Shown here in pieces: positions 10,613 to 19,771 of a DNA stretch of 64,000 nt (positions within the stretch are counted from its first letter, which is position 1; each line of letters starts with the position of its first letter). The position numbers were made by a program, and so were the translations under genes. The stretch is from JAWKIW01 sp046331175. GTDB taxonomy: Bacteria; Actinomycetota; Acidimicrobiia; Acidimicrobiales; Acidimicrobilacustridaceae. Below the pieces are notes generated by a model, which searched no databases, was not told the DNA's origin, and saw only the letters and a program-made list of their open reading frames with translations. The stretch spans positions 1-64,000 of the forward strand of contig JAXLRI010000007.1 of assembly GCA_046331175.1 (NCBI GenBank). The letters run 5' to 3'.

Positions 10613-13600
10613 TCAGTTCTGCGAGGCGTTGGCCGCGGGGTTGGCGTGGGCCGCCGCCGTCGACACCTTCTCGCTGACCACCCGGGACGAGCCGCCGGGC
10701 TGCATGGTCACGCCGTAGAGGCAGTCGGCCGCCTCCATGGTGCGCTTCTGGTGGCTCACGATGAGCAGCTGGGCGTCGTGGCGGAACTCCTCGACCAGCC
10801 CGAGGAAGCGGTGCAGGTTCACGTCGTCGAGGGCAGCCTCGACCTCGTCCATGACGTAGAAGGGCGAGGGCCGGCTGCGGAACACGGCGAACAGGTAGGC
10901 CAGCGCCGTCAGCGACCGCTCGCCGCCCGACAGCAGCGAGAGCTTCTTGACGTTCTTGCCCGACGGCTTGGCCTCGATCTCGATGCCGGTCTCGAGCAGG
11001 CGGTCGGGCTCGGTCAGGCGCAAGCGGCCGGTTCCACCGGGGAACAGCGTCGTGAAGAGGTGCTCGAAGTTCTGCGACACGTCGGCGAAGGCCGACGCGA
11101 AGACCGAGACGATCTCCTCGTCGATGGCCTTGATGATCTTGGCCAGCTCGCGGCGGGACTCCTTGACGTCGTCGAGCTGCTGCTGCAGGAAGGTGTGGCG
11201 CTCCTGCAGGGCCTCGAACTCCTCGAGGGCGAGCGGGTTGATGGGCCCCATGATCCGCAGCTCGCGCTCGAGCTCGCGGATCCGCGCCTTCGGGTTGGTC
11301 CCCTCGGGCAGCGGCGGGCACTCGGCCTCGATCGCGACGGCCGGTTCGCAGTCGAGCTCGCTGCGAAGGGCCTCGGTGATGGTCTCGATGCGCAGGCGGG
11401 TCTCGGCGTCGTCGATCTCGGTGCGCCCGAGCCGCTCGCGCACCTCGGCCAGGCCCTTCTCGTCGGCGGCCCGTCGGCGGCGGAGGTCGTCGAGGCGCAC
11501 CGAGACCTCGCGCGCGGCCTCGGACTGGCGGCGGCGGCGCTCGCGCAGGTCGGTGAGGACGGCCTCGACCTCGGCGACCCGCTCGTTGGTGAAGGCCGAC
11601 AGGCGATCGACGGCGACCAGCTTGGCATCCAGCTCCTGCCGGCGGCGCTCGACCTCGTCGCGCTCGTGGGCGTGGCGCTCGAGGCGCTGCTCGACCTCGG
11701 CCAAGCGCCGCTGCAGGAACTGGCGGCGGTCGGTGACCCCGGCGGCACGGACCTCGAGGTCGGTGCGCAGGGCCCCGACCTCGGCGGCCTGCTCGTCGAG
11801 GGCGGTGCGGGCCTGGCTGATGGCCCGGCCCTTCTCGAGGGTCTCGGACTCGGCGGCCTCGAGGACGGGCAGCGTCTGCTCGAGCTCGGCCACCCGGCCG
11901 CGCTCGCGCTCGACCCGCTCGGCCAGCTCGTCGAGGTGGGACTGCAGGGCCTCGGCCTCGGTGAGGGCGTCGCGGCGCTCGGTCTCGACCCGCTGCAGCC
12001 CGTCGCCCGCGGCGCTGAGCAGCCCGTCGTTGTCGTCGAGCTGGCGGGAGAGCTCCTGCTCGGCCTTGCGAGCCTCGTCGAGGGCGTGGCGGGCCTCGCT
12101 GGCCCGGCGGCGGCCGACCTCGACGGCGGCGGCAGCGTCGGCGGCGCGGTGACGGGCCTCCTCGAGGGCGGCACCGGTGGCCCCGGCGCCGGCGGCGCCC
12201 AGCCGCCAGCCGGTGGCCCCGAACCGGTCGCCGCCGCGCGTGACGACCACGGCAGCAGGGTGGGCCAGGGTGGCGTCGACGGCGGCGGCCCAGCCCCCGT
12301 CGACGACGACGGCCGCGCCCACCAGCAGGTCGAGCAGGCCGTCGACCCCGGGTCGGGTGGCGCGCACGTGGCCGCGAACCGGCTCGCCCACCGGCGGCGG
12401 TGCCACCGGGACCGACGAAGACCGCAGGGCGAGGACCGCGCCCGCCACCTCGCCCTCGGCCAGCGAGGCCAGCGCCCGACGACCGGCGTCGACGCCGTCG
12501 ACCACCACGGCAGCCAACGCCTCACCAGCGGCGGCCTCGAAGGCGGGCTCCCAGCCCTCGTCGACCTCGACGAGGTCGAGCAGGGTGCCGAGCACGCCGT
12601 CGACGGCGGCCAGCTGCTCGGCACCGGCTCGGGCCCGGGCCTCGTCCAGGGCGAGCGCCAGGGCCTCGACCCGGGCGCTCCAGGCGTGGTGCTCGGCCTG
12701 CGCGTCACGCAGGGCCTGGTCGGCGGCCTCGACGGCCGTCTCGGCGTCGGCCCGCCACTGCTCGGCGCCGTCGAGGGATTCGACGAGGGGCAGCTCGGAC
12801 TGCTCGGCCGCGGCCAGCTCGCCCCGGAGGCGCTCGGCCTCGGCACCCAGGCGCTCCGCCTTGTCGTGGGTGGCGGCCCGCCGCGCGGCCACTCGGGCCA
12901 GCTCGGCCTCGCCCCGCTCGAGGGCGGCCCGGAGCGCGACGAGCTCGCCCCGGACCTCGGCGGCCTCACCGCTCGGCGCCACCACGCCCTCGGCCCAGTC
13001 GGCCTCGAACCGCTCGCGGGCGGCGGCCAGGGCGGCCTCGGCGGTGGCCAGCTCGGCCACCCGCGGCTCGAGCTCGGCGGCCTCGGCCTCGACCTCGACC
13101 AGCTCGGCGGCGAGCTGGGCGGCCTCGGCCTCGAGGGTGGCGACGACGGCCTGGTCGATGAACGCGCCACGGTCGCGCTCGATGCCGCGGCGGCGCTCGG
13201 TGAGCACGTTCACCAGGCCGCGGGCCTTCTCGAACAGCGACTCGAAGGCGGCGAGGTCGTCGCCGAGGTCGTCGCCGCCCATGGCCGACAGCTGGGCCTC
13301 GGTGGCCATGACCTGGGCGTCGAGGTCGGCCAGGGACCGCTGCAGGGCCTGCTCGCGCTCGGTGAGCTCGCGACGGCGCTGGGCCGACTGCTCGAGGCGG
13401 GCCTTGAGGGCGGCCAGCTCGCGGCCGGCGACGTGGGTGCGCAGGGCGGTGAGCTCGGCCAGCAGGTCGCCGTGGCGGCGGGCGGCCTCGGCCTGGCGCT
13501 CGAGGGGCCGCAGCTGGCGGCGCACCTCGCGCAGGAGGTCCTGCAGGCGGGTGAGGTTGGTCTCGGTGGCGGCCAGGCGGCGCTCGGACTTCTCCTTGCG

Positions 13601-14116
13601 CTTGCGGAACTTCAGCACGCCGGCGGCCTCTTCGATGATGGCCCGCCGGTCCTCGGGCTTGGCGTTGAGGACGGCATCGATCTGGCCCTGGCTGATGATG
13701 ACGTGCTGCTGTCGGCCGACGCCGCTGTCGGACAGCAGCTCCTGGACGTCGAGGAGGCGGCACGGCACGCCGTTGATGGCGTACTCGCTCTCACCCGTGC
13801 GGAACAGCGTGCGGGTGATGGTGACCTCGTTGAACTCGATCGGCAGCATCCCCGAGGCGTTGTCGATGACCAGGCTCACCTCGGCCCGGCCGAGCGGCGA
13901 CCGCTTGGCGGTGCCGGCGAAGATGACGTCGTCCATCTTCTGGGAGCGCACCGCCGAGGGGGCCTGGGCGCCGAGCACCCAGCCGATGGCGTCCACCACG
14001 TTGGACTTGCCGCTGCCGTTGGGGCCGACGACCACGGTGACCCCGGGTTCGAGGTCGAGGCTGGTGGCGTCGGCGAAGGACTTGAACCCCTTGAGGGTCA
14101 GCGTCTTGAGGTACAA
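10613..14116 (-). CDS. smc: Chromosome segregation ATPase SMC
   Basis: A 1167-residue condensin subunit. The N-terminal head has Walker A VVVGPNGSGKSNVVDA. A long coiled coil follows, then a hinge near the middle (LAAVDGVLGTLLDLVEVDEGW onward) and a second coiled coil. The C-terminal head has the signature LSGGERSLTALAYLF and Walker B FYVMDEVEAALDD. The start chosen is the TTG at 14114-14116 (LYLKTLTLKGFKSF), because the family begins M-Y/F-L-K-x-L-x-L-x-GFKSF and GGAG sits 8 nt upstream. An in-frame start 63 bp further upstream adds residues not typical of SMC. No scpA or scpB gene is in the window. Confidence 0.97.
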   Translation of the reverse strand: MYLKTLTLKGFKSFADATSLDLEPGVTVVVGPNGSGKSNVVDAIGWVLGAQAPSAVRSQKMDDVIFAGTAKRSPLGRAEVSLVIDNASGMLPIEFNEVTITRTLFRTGESEYAINGVPCRLLDVQELLSDSGVGRQQHVIISQGQIDAVLNAKPEDRRAIIEEAAGVLKFRKRKEKSERRLAATETNLTRLQDLLREVRRQLRPLERQAEAARRHGDLLAELTALRTHVAGRELAALKARLEQSAQRRRELTEREQALQRSLADLDAQVMATEAQLSAMGGDDLGDDLAAFESLFEKARGLVNVLTERRRGIERDRGAFIDQAVVATLEAEAAQLAAELVEVEAEAAELEPRVAELATAEAALAAARERFEADWAEGVVAPSGEAAEVRGELVALRAALERGEAELARVAARRAATHDKAERLGAEAERLRGELAAAEQSELPLVESLDGAEQWRADAETAVEAADQALRDAQAEHHAWSARVEALALALDEARARAGAEQLAAVDGVLGTLLDLVEVDEGWEPAFEAAAGEALAAVVVDGVDAGRRALASLAEGEVAGAVLALRSSSVPVAPPPVGEPVRGHVRATRPGVDGLLDLLVGAAVVVDGGWAAAVDATLAHPAAVVVTRGGDRFGATGWRLGAAGAGATGAALEEARHRAADAAAAVEVGRRRASEARHALDEARKAEQELSRQLDDNDGLLSAAGDGLQRVETERRDALTEAEALQSHLDELAERVERERGRVAELEQTLPVLEAAESETLEKGRAISQARTALDEQAAEVGALRTDLEVRAAGVTDRRQFLQRRLAEVEQRLERHAHERDEVERRRQELDAKLVAVDRLSAFTNERVAEVEAVLTDLRERRRRQSEAAREVSVRLDDLRRRRAADEKGLAEVRERLGRTEIDDAETRLRIETITEALRSELDCEPAVAIEAECPPLPEGTNPKARIRELERELRIMGPINPLALEEFEALQERHTFLQQQLDDVKESRRELAKIIKAIDEEIVSVFASAFADVSQNFEHLFTTLFPGGTGRLRLTEPDRLLETGIEIEAKPSGKNVKKLSLLSGGERSLTALAYLFAVFRSRPSPFYVMDEVEAALDDVNLHRFLGLVEEFRHDAQLLIVSHQKRTMEAADCLYGVTMQPGGSSRVVSEKVSTAAAHANPAANASQN

Positions 14117-14274
14117 CCGCTCGGCTCCGCTGTGGGTCGACTGCGAGGTCCGGGCGCGAGCGGCGAGGCCGCTCCGCACGGCTGCGCCGACCCTAGCGGG
14201 CGCCTCCGGAGCCGCCGCGAATGCCCGTTGACCTGCCGGTTCGCGGGCTCACGGCCGATCCCGCCGGCGGCGGG

Positions 14275-15111
14275 TCAGACCTGGCACTGCTCGCAGAAGT
14301 AGGTGGTGCGGTTCTGGAACTTGGCCTTGACGATGTCGCTGCGGCACCGCCGGCAGGCGAGCTTCTCGCGGTCGTAGACCTGGTGGTGCTCCTGGTACTC
14401 GCCGGCCTTGCCGTTGAGGTCGACGTACTGCTCGTCGGACAGCGTGGAGCCGCCGTACTTGATGGCGTCGTGGAGCACCTCGACCACGGCCCGGTAGAGG
14501 CGGCGGATCTCCTGGGTGGACAGCGAGTCGGTCTGGCGGTCGTAGCGCAGGCCGGCGTCGAAGAGGATCTCGTCGGAGTAGATGTTGCCGATGCCGGCCA
14601 GGATGGTCTGGTCCATCAGGAACGCCTTCAGCTTCATCTTGTGGGCGTGCAGCAGGTGCCCGAAGGTGACCCACGACATCGGCTCCTCGACGGGGTCGAC
14701 CCCCATGTGGGCCAGCTCGGGCACCTCCTCGGTGAGCTGGTCGGGGCTGGTGACGAACAGCTCGCCGAAGGTGCGGGGGTCGACGAAGCGCAGCTGGCCG
14801 CCCTGGGTGAAGGTGATCACCACGTGGGTGTGCTTGGCCACGGGTTCCTTGGCCGCCACCCGCAGGAGCTGGCCGCTCATGCCGAGGTGCACCACGAGCA
14901 GATCGCCGGTGTCGAGCTTGACGAGCAGGTACTTGCCCTTGCGGTCGACGCCGGTGACCTTCACCCCGTCGAGCTTGGCCACGAACTGCTTCTTGGTGTT
15001 GTGCCGGCGGATCGACCGGGTGTTGGTGACCTCGACCGACTTGATCTTCTTGCCCACCACCTCCCGCTCGAGCTCGCGGCGGATGGTCTCGACCTCGGGC
15101 AGCTCAGGCAT
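14275..15111 (-). CDS. mutM: Formamidopyrimidine-DNA glycosylase
   Basis: Base-excision repair enzyme that removes 8-oxoguanine and nicks the strand, 278 aa. The catalytic Pro and Glu follow the Met (MPELPEVETIRRELE). A helix-two-turn-helix carries LAGIGNIYSDEILFDAGL, and the C-terminal zinc finger is complete (CRRC and CEQC). The ATG overlaps the end of rnc by 8 bp, so the two are coupled. The open frame continues upstream inside rnc, but conserved sequence starts at this ATG. Confidence 0.97.
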   Translation of the reverse strand: MPELPEVETIRRELEREVVGKKIKSVEVTNTRSIRRHNTKKQFVAKLDGVKVTGVDRKGKYLLVKLDTGDLLVVHLGMSGQLLRVAAKEPVAKHTHVVITFTQGGQLRFVDPRTFGELFVTSPDQLTEEVPELAHMGVDPVEEPMSWVTFGHLLHAHKMKLKAFLMDQTILAGIGNIYSDEILFDAGLRYDRQTDSLSTQEIRRLYRAVVEVLHDAIKYGGSTLSDEQYVDLNGKAGEYQEHHQVYDREKLACRRCRSDIVKAKFQNRTTYFCEQCQV

Positions 15112-16018
15112 CGCCGACTCCAGGCTCGGGGGCTGGTTGGGGGGTGGGAGCCGGACCGGCCCCGCCGTCGCCGCCCACCACGGCCACGACGGGGGTGCGG
15201 GCGGCGGCGTCGCCCTCGGGCCGAGGCGCGTCGCGGGCGACGGCCGCGTCGGATGGTCCCGATGCGGGCGCGACGACCGGGCGCTCCGAGCGCTCGGCGC
15301 CCTCGGCCCGCAGCCGCTCGCACGCGTCGCGCGCTGCGGCCTGCTCGGCCTGCTTCTTGGTGCGGCCCTCGCCCTCGCCGCGCACCGTGCCGTCGACGCG
15401 GACGGCCGCGAAGAACCGCTTCTGGTGGTCGGGGCCCTCGTCTCGCACCTCGTAGGCGGGCAGCTGCTCGAAGAGCCGCGCCGCGAGCTCTTGGAGCTGG
15501 GTCTTGAAGTCGGACTGGCCAGGTCCGCCGTCGGCGTTGGCGGTGATCTGCTCGTCGAGCAGGCCGAGCACCACGGACCGGCCCGCCTCGAGGCCGCCGT
15601 CGAGGAACACCGCGCCGATGAGCGCCTCGACGGCGTCGGCGAGGATCGACGGCTTCGTGCGACCGCCACTGGCCTCCTCGCCCTTGCCGAGCCGCATGGC
15701 CGAGCCGACGTCGAGGTCGGCTCCCACCTCGGCCAGCGAGGCGGCGCTCACGACCGACGAGCGCAGCTTGGCCAGCTCGCCCTCGGGCATGTGGGGGTAG
15801 CGGCGGAAGATCCGCTCGGTGACCACCACGCCGAGCACGGCATCCCCCAGGAACTCGAGGCGCTCGTTGTCGACGTAGCCTGCCTGCTCCGCGCACCAGG
15901 ACCGGTGGGTCAGCGCCTGCTCGAACAGCGAGCGGTCGACGAACGCGTGGCCCAGCCGGTGGGCCAGGTCATCGGCGCCCGCGCTGAGGGCCGGGTCGGG
16001 AGGGGGCAGGGAGGCGAT
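15104..16018 (-). CDS. rnc: Ribonuclease III (start codon non-canonical or lost)
   Basis: Double-strand RNA endonuclease. Conserved elements are the substrate helix LFEQALTHRSW, the signature NERLEFLGDAVL, the second acidic site DAVEALIGAVFLDGG and a dsRNA-binding domain starting FKTQLQELAARL. A Pro/Ala-rich tail of about 60 residues follows. No ATG, GTG or TTG exists in frame before the signature; the first is a GTG at 15838, inside LGDAVLGV. Initiation therefore must use a rare codon, either ATC at 16018 (10 nt after GGGG at the acpP stop) or CTG at 16009, or else a base is missing. The coordinates assume the ATC. acpP ends 8 bp upstream. Confidence 0.88.
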   Translation of the reverse strand: MASLPPPDPALSAGADDLAHRLGHAFVDRSLFEQALTHRSWCAEQAGYVDNERLEFLGDAVLGVVVTERIFRRYPHMPEGELAKLRSSVVSAASLAEVGADLDVGSAMRLGKGEEASGGRTKPSILADAVEALIGAVFLDGGLEAGRSVVLGLLDEQITANADGGPGQSDFKTQLQELAARLFEQLPAYEVRDEGPDHQKRFFAAVRVDGTVRGEGEGRTKKQAEQAAARDACERLRAEGAERSERPVVAPASGPSDAAVARDAPRPEGDAAARTPVVAVVGGDGGAGPAPTPQPAPEPGVGDA

Positions 16019-16025
16019 GGCGTGC

Positions 16026-16316
16026 TTACCCCAGCTTGGCGACCACGTAGTCGACGGCGTCGCGGACCGTCTTGAGGTCGTTGAGGTCCTCGTCCTCGAT
16101 GCGGAAGCCGACCGAGCGCTCGCCGAGCTCCTCCTCGAGGGCCTCCACCAGCTCGATCAGGGCCAGCGAGTCGGCCTCGAGGTCGTCGGCGAACGAGTCG
16201 CCCTCGTTGATCGAGCCGGGCTCGATCTCGAGGATGTCGGCGAGGCGGTCACGGATCAGGTCGAGCACCTGCTGGCGATCGAGGGGACCTTGCTCGACGT
16301 GGGTCTCTGCGGGCAC
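16026..16316 (-). CDS. acpP: Acyl carrier protein
   Basis: A 96-residue fatty-acid carrier. The phosphopantetheine attachment Ser is in ADSLALIELVEALEEE. Acidic helices II and III are intact, and the C-terminus is TVRDAVDYVVAKLG. The start is a GTG at 16316 with AGAAGGA 6 nt upstream. A longer open frame upstream is basic and Pro-rich, so it was not used. plsX lies about 285 bp upstream on the same strand. Confidence 0.95.
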   Translation of the reverse strand: MPAETHVEQGPLDRQQVLDLIRDRLADILEIEPGSINEGDSFADDLEADSLALIELVEALEEELGERSVGFRIEDEDLNDLKTVRDAVDYVVAKLG

Positions 16317-16601
16317 GTTGGTTCCTTCTGGGTCGGGGTCCGGCCGAGGGGCGGGACGGTTCGGGTCCCGCGTCGGCGGGACGGGTGGCGGTGCGACCCC
16401 CCGGGGCACCGGGTGACCGGCCGGGTGCGCTCCCCACGAGCACGCCGGGCACAGGGCCTGGGGCAGTGTAGCGGGCGCCCACTTGTGCGCTTGTGAACCA
16501 GGTCTGACCAGCACGTTCACCGCGCGATGCCGGGACCACGGGGTCCCCCGTGCCTCCGGCGGGGCGGACGGGGCGTGGCTGCGCGGTGGCGCCGGTGCGG
16601 G

Positions 16602-17612
16602 TCAGGCCTCAGGGCGGATGGCGGCGGCGAGGTGGCCGACGGTGTCGCCCCGGACCAGGTCGGCGGCGACCCGGCAGGCGTTGACCACCGCCTTGGCCGA
16701 CGACGAGCCGTGGCTGATGATGCACACCCCGTCGACGCCGAGGAGCATGGCCCCGCCCGTGCTCTCGGGGTCGAGCCGCTCGTACAGGGGCGCCAGCGCC
16801 GGCATGAGGGCGGCCGCGGCCTCGCGAGCCTCGTCGGTGGCGTCGAAGGCGGCGAGCAGCGCCCCCACCAGCGACCTCATCGAGCCCTCGAGGGTCTTGA
16901 GCGCCACGTTGCCGGTGAAGCCGTCGGTGACGACCACGTCGACGTCGGGCGACATGATGTCGCGGCCCTCGACGTTGCCGATGAAGGTGGCCCCGGTGTC
17001 GCCGATCCAGGCGCCCTCGGCCAGCAGCTTGTGCGTGTCCTTCACGAGCGGGTTGCCCTTGGTGGGCTCCTCGCCGATGGAGAGCAGCCCCACCCGCGGG
17101 GTGGCGATGCCGTAGCGGTCGCGGGCGTACACCGCACCCATCTGGGCGAACTGGACCAGCCAGTCGGGCTGGCACTCGGCGTTGGCGCCGGCGTCGAGGA
17201 GGATCGTCGGGAGGTCGGCACCGGGCACCGGGATGGGCGTGGCGATGGCGGGCCGGTTCACGCCCTTGATGCGTCCCATGCGCAGCAGGGCGCTGGCCAT
17301 GGTGGCGCCGGTGTTGCCGGCCGAGATCATGGCCGAGGCCCGGCCGTCGCGGACCGCCTCGGCCGCCCGCACCAGCGACGAGTCCTTCATGGTGCGCACC
17401 GACTTCGCCGGGTCGGCGTCCATGGCGATGACCTCGGAGGCCTCGATCACCTCGAGGTCGCCGGGGTCGCCGATCTCGTCGGGCCGGCCGACCAGGACGA
17501 CGGGGACGCCGAGCTCGGCGGCCGCCTGCTTGGCGCCGTCGACGATGGCCGAGGGGGCGAAGTCGCCGCCCATGGCGTCGACGGCGAGGGGGAGGATCGG
17601 ATCGGTGCTCAT
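16602..17612 (-). CDS. plsX: Phosphate acyltransferase PlsX
   Basis: Makes acyl-phosphate from acyl-ACP for phospholipid synthesis, 336 aa. Family motifs are AVDAMGGDFAP near the N-terminus, SAGNTGATMASALLRMGRI, LLDAGANAECQP, LLSIGEEPTKGN and TDGFTGNVALKTLEG. The ATG at 17612 (MSTDPILPLAVDAMGG) is preferred to an in-frame TTG 9 bp upstream. The gene follows rpmF in the usual rpmF-plsX-acpP-rnc order. Confidence 0.97.
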   Translation of the reverse strand: MSTDPILPLAVDAMGGDFAPSAIVDGAKQAAAELGVPVVLVGRPDEIGDPGDLEVIEASEVIAMDADPAKSVRTMKDSSLVRAAEAVRDGRASAMISAGNTGATMASALLRMGRIKGVNRPAIATPIPVPGADLPTILLDAGANAECQPDWLVQFAQMGAVYARDRYGIATPRVGLLSIGEEPTKGNPLVKDTHKLLAEGAWIGDTGATFIGNVEGRDIMSPDVDVVVTDGFTGNVALKTLEGSMRSLVGALLAAFDATDEAREAAAALMPALAPLYERLDPESTGGAMLLGVDGVCIISHGSSSAKAVVNACRVAADLVRGDTVGHLAAAIRPEA

Positions 17613-17670
17613 CGGGAGCAACCGACCGCCGCGACGCCGGCGGCGTTACGCCGGCGGGGGGCGGACGGCG

Positions 17671-17850
17671 TCAGTCGACCTCGATGGCCTGCCGGCCGTG
17701 GTACCAGCCGCAGTTGCCGCACACCCGGTGCGGCAGCTTCACCGCACCGCAGCGAGGGCAGGTGCTGCGCGACGGGTTCTCCAGCTTCCACGCCGAGGCC
17801 CGGCGGCTGCGGCTCTTCGCCTTGGAGGTCTTCTTCTTGGGGACGGCCAT
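17671..17850 (-). CDS. rpmF: 50S ribosomal protein L32
   Basis: A 59-residue L32. The basic N-terminus is MAVPKKKTSKAKSRSRRASAW, followed by the four-cysteine zinc ribbon CPRC...CGNC (zinc-binding C+ form). It lies between DUF177 and plsX, which is the standard order. Confidence 0.97.
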   Translation of the reverse strand: MAVPKKKTSKAKSRSRRASAWKLENPSRSTCPRCGAVKLPHRVCGNCGWYHGRQAIEVD

Positions 17851-18015
17851 GGCGTTCGTGGTTCCTGGACTCGGGGGCGGCCGGAGGCCGCTCCGCAGGC
17901 GGGCGGGGGTCGTGGGCACCGAGGTGCCGGCGACGCGAAGGGAGCAGGATAGCGGCGCCCGCCCCTGGCCTTCCATTCGCCGGGCCCGCCGGGGGCGCGG
18001 CAGCCGGCCGACGGC

Positions 18016-18594
18016 TCAGGACGGGTCGGGCTCGGCCCCGCCGGCCTCGTCGCCGCCGTCGAGGCGGAGGGCGTCGAGGGCGGCCCACCGGGGATCGCGG
18101 GGCGAGGGACCACCGGCGCCTTCGTCGTCACCGTCGTCGCCCCCGGGCCCGTCACCGACGGCCACCGGGAAGGCGTCGGGGTCGGGCCCCGGGCAGTCGG
18201 GGCGGCACAGCGGCGCGAGGGGCAGGGCCAGCAGCACGGCATCACGGGCCATCGGCTCGAGGTCGACGTGGTCGCCATCGAGGCGGTAGGTCTCGCCCTC
18301 GGTGGGCTGGGCCTCGAAGACCTCACGCACGGGGGCCGACACCTCGCCCTCGACCGCGGTGAGGCAGCGACGGCACTCCCCCACGAACGGGGCCCGCACC
18401 TCGCCGGTGGCGGTGAGGGTGCCGTCGCTCAGGCTCTCGAGCACCACGTCCACCACGACCGGGGCGTCGTCGGGCACCTCGGAGCCGGCCACGGCGAGGC
18501 CGGGGAGCACGGCGTCACGCTCGAGCTCGCGACGGACGCCGGGCTGGCGCTGCAGCTCGGCCACCCCCACCACGAGGGGCCGAGGATCGCTCAC
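18016..18594 (-). CDS. DUF177 (YceD-like) 23S rRNA accumulation protein
   Basis: A 192-residue YceD/DUF177 protein. The diagnostic pair ECRRCL (about 75) and LCRPDCPG (about 128) frames an acidic middle. Some bacterial DUF177 proteins affect 23S rRNA accumulation. The C-terminal 50 residues are Asp/Gly-rich. The GTG at 18594 overlaps the upstream stop as GTGA. It sits directly upstream of rpmF, a near-universal pairing. Confidence 0.9.
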   Translation of the reverse strand: MSDPRPLVVGVAELQRQPGVRRELERDAVLPGLAVAGSEVPDDAPVVVDVVLESLSDGTLTATGEVRAPFVGECRRCLTAVEGEVSAPVREVFEAQPTEGETYRLDGDHVDLEPMARDAVLLALPLAPLCRPDCPGPDPDAFPVAVGDGPGGDDGDDEGAGGPSPRDPRWAALDALRLDGGDEAGGAEPDPS

Positions 18595-19289
18595 ATGCGC
18601 TCGGGCTCGTAGGCCGCCGACGGCGGCGGGGGCAGGTCGGCCACGTCGGCCTCGACCTCGACGTCGTCATCGGGCTCGACCGGCGCGGCGCCGGCGGGCG
18701 GAGGCGGCAGCGGCACCGCCGCCTCGAGGGCGTCGACCTCGTCGAGCCCGTCGTCGGCCCCCTCGAGGAGGGCCTTGCCCTGCAGCTTGGCCCGCCCGGA
18801 GCCGACCAGCTTCATGGTGCGCTCGAGCACGATCTCGAAGCTGGCGAGCTTCTGGTCGCAGAAGTCCTCGACCTCGTGGCGCAGCCGGCGGGCGTCGGCC
18901 TCGGCGGCGTCGAGCACCTGGTAGGCCCGCTGCTCGGCGGCCTTGACCACCTCGGTGCGCTGCACCATCCGCTCGGCCCGGTCGCGGGCCTGGGCGATGA
19001 TCTCCTCGCCCTCGTGGCGCACCTTCTCGAGGTACTCCTCGCGCTCCTTGAGCAGCCAGCGGGCGGCGCGCAGCTCTTCGGGCAGGCGCTCGATGGCCTC
19101 GTCGAGCAGGTCGAGCACCTCCTCGCGCGAGACGCGGGGCGTGGACGACAGCGGCACGTTGGGTGCGTTGGCGATCAGGTCGCGCAGCCGCAGGATGAGC
19201 TGCTCGGCGTCACCGACCTGGTACGGCGAGGGCGCCGGCGAGATCGCCAGATCGTCCTCGAGGTCGGCGAAGTCGTCGAAGTCGCTCAC
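18591..19289 (-). CDS. DivIVA-like coiled-coil protein
   Basis: A 232-residue soluble protein with no enzyme motif. After an acidic N-terminus (SDFDDFADLEDDLAI) comes a long Glu/Arg-rich heptad region, about 40-150 (EEVLDLLDEAIERLPEELRAARWLLKEREEYLEKV). It resembles the coiled coils of DivIVA/Wag31 or ATP-synthase b subunits. The tail is Pro/Ala/Asp-rich. Both ends overlap neighbours by GTGA (coaD upstream, DUF177 downstream), so its level is tied to theirs. It may organise the cell pole or membrane, but nothing in the sequence proves that. Confidence 0.75.
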   Translation of the reverse strand: MSDFDDFADLEDDLAISPAPSPYQVGDAEQLILRLRDLIANAPNVPLSSTPRVSREEVLDLLDEAIERLPEELRAARWLLKEREEYLEKVRHEGEEIIAQARDRAERMVQRTEVVKAAEQRAYQVLDAAEADARRLRHEVEDFCDQKLASFEIVLERTMKLVGSGRAKLQGKALLEGADDGLDEVDALEAAVPLPPPPAGAAPVEPDDDVEVEADVADLPPPPSAAYEPERM

Positions 19290-19771
19290 GAGGCCCACCG
19301 TTCCTGGAGGCGCTTGGCCACCGGGGCGGGGACCATCGCGCTCACGTCGCCACCGAACCGAGCGATCTCCCGGATGAGCTTGGACGCCAGGAACGAGTTG
19401 CCCGACGCCGACGGGATGAACAGCGTGTCGACGCCCGAGATCTTGTGGTTCATCTGGGCCATCTGCAGCTCGGACTCGAAGTCGGACACCGCCCGCAGGC
19501 CCTTGACGATGAAGTCGGCACCGACCTCGCGGGCGAGGTCGACGACCAGGCTGGAGAACATCGTGACCCGCGCGTTGTCGACGTGGGCCACGCACTCCTC
19601 GAGCATCTCGCGGCGGTCGTCGAGGCTGAACAGCGGCTCGCCCTTCTGCGGGTTCCGCATGGCCGCCACCACGACCTCGTCGAACAGCCGGCCCGCCGTC
19701 TCGATGATCTCCATGTGCCCGTTGTGGATCGGGTCGAACGACCCGGGGTACAAGACGACGGCCACGATCAC
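19286..19771 (-). CDS. coaD: Phosphopantetheine adenylyltransferase
   Basis: Transfers AMP to 4-phosphopantetheine in CoA synthesis, 161 aa. The nucleotidyltransferase motif is YPGSFDPIHNGHMEII, with KGLRAVSDFESELQMAQMN and the C-terminal SKLIREIARFGGDVS. The start is a GTG at 19771 that overlaps the rsmD stop as GTGA. Confidence 0.97.
   Translation of the reverse strand: MIVAVVLYPGSFDPIHNGHMEIIETAGRLFDEVVVAAMRNPQKGEPLFSLDDRREMLEECVAHVDNARVTMFSSLVVDLAREVGADFIVKGLRAVSDFESELQMAQMNHKISGVDTLFIPSASGNSFLASKLIREIARFGGDVSAMVPAPVAKRLQERWAS

Noticed and set aside
10595..14302. Very long plus-strand frame opposite smc
   Set aside because: It mirrors the smc codons; the product is Gly/Leu/Val/Gln-rich with no family motif. 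smc on the minus strand has every expected motif.
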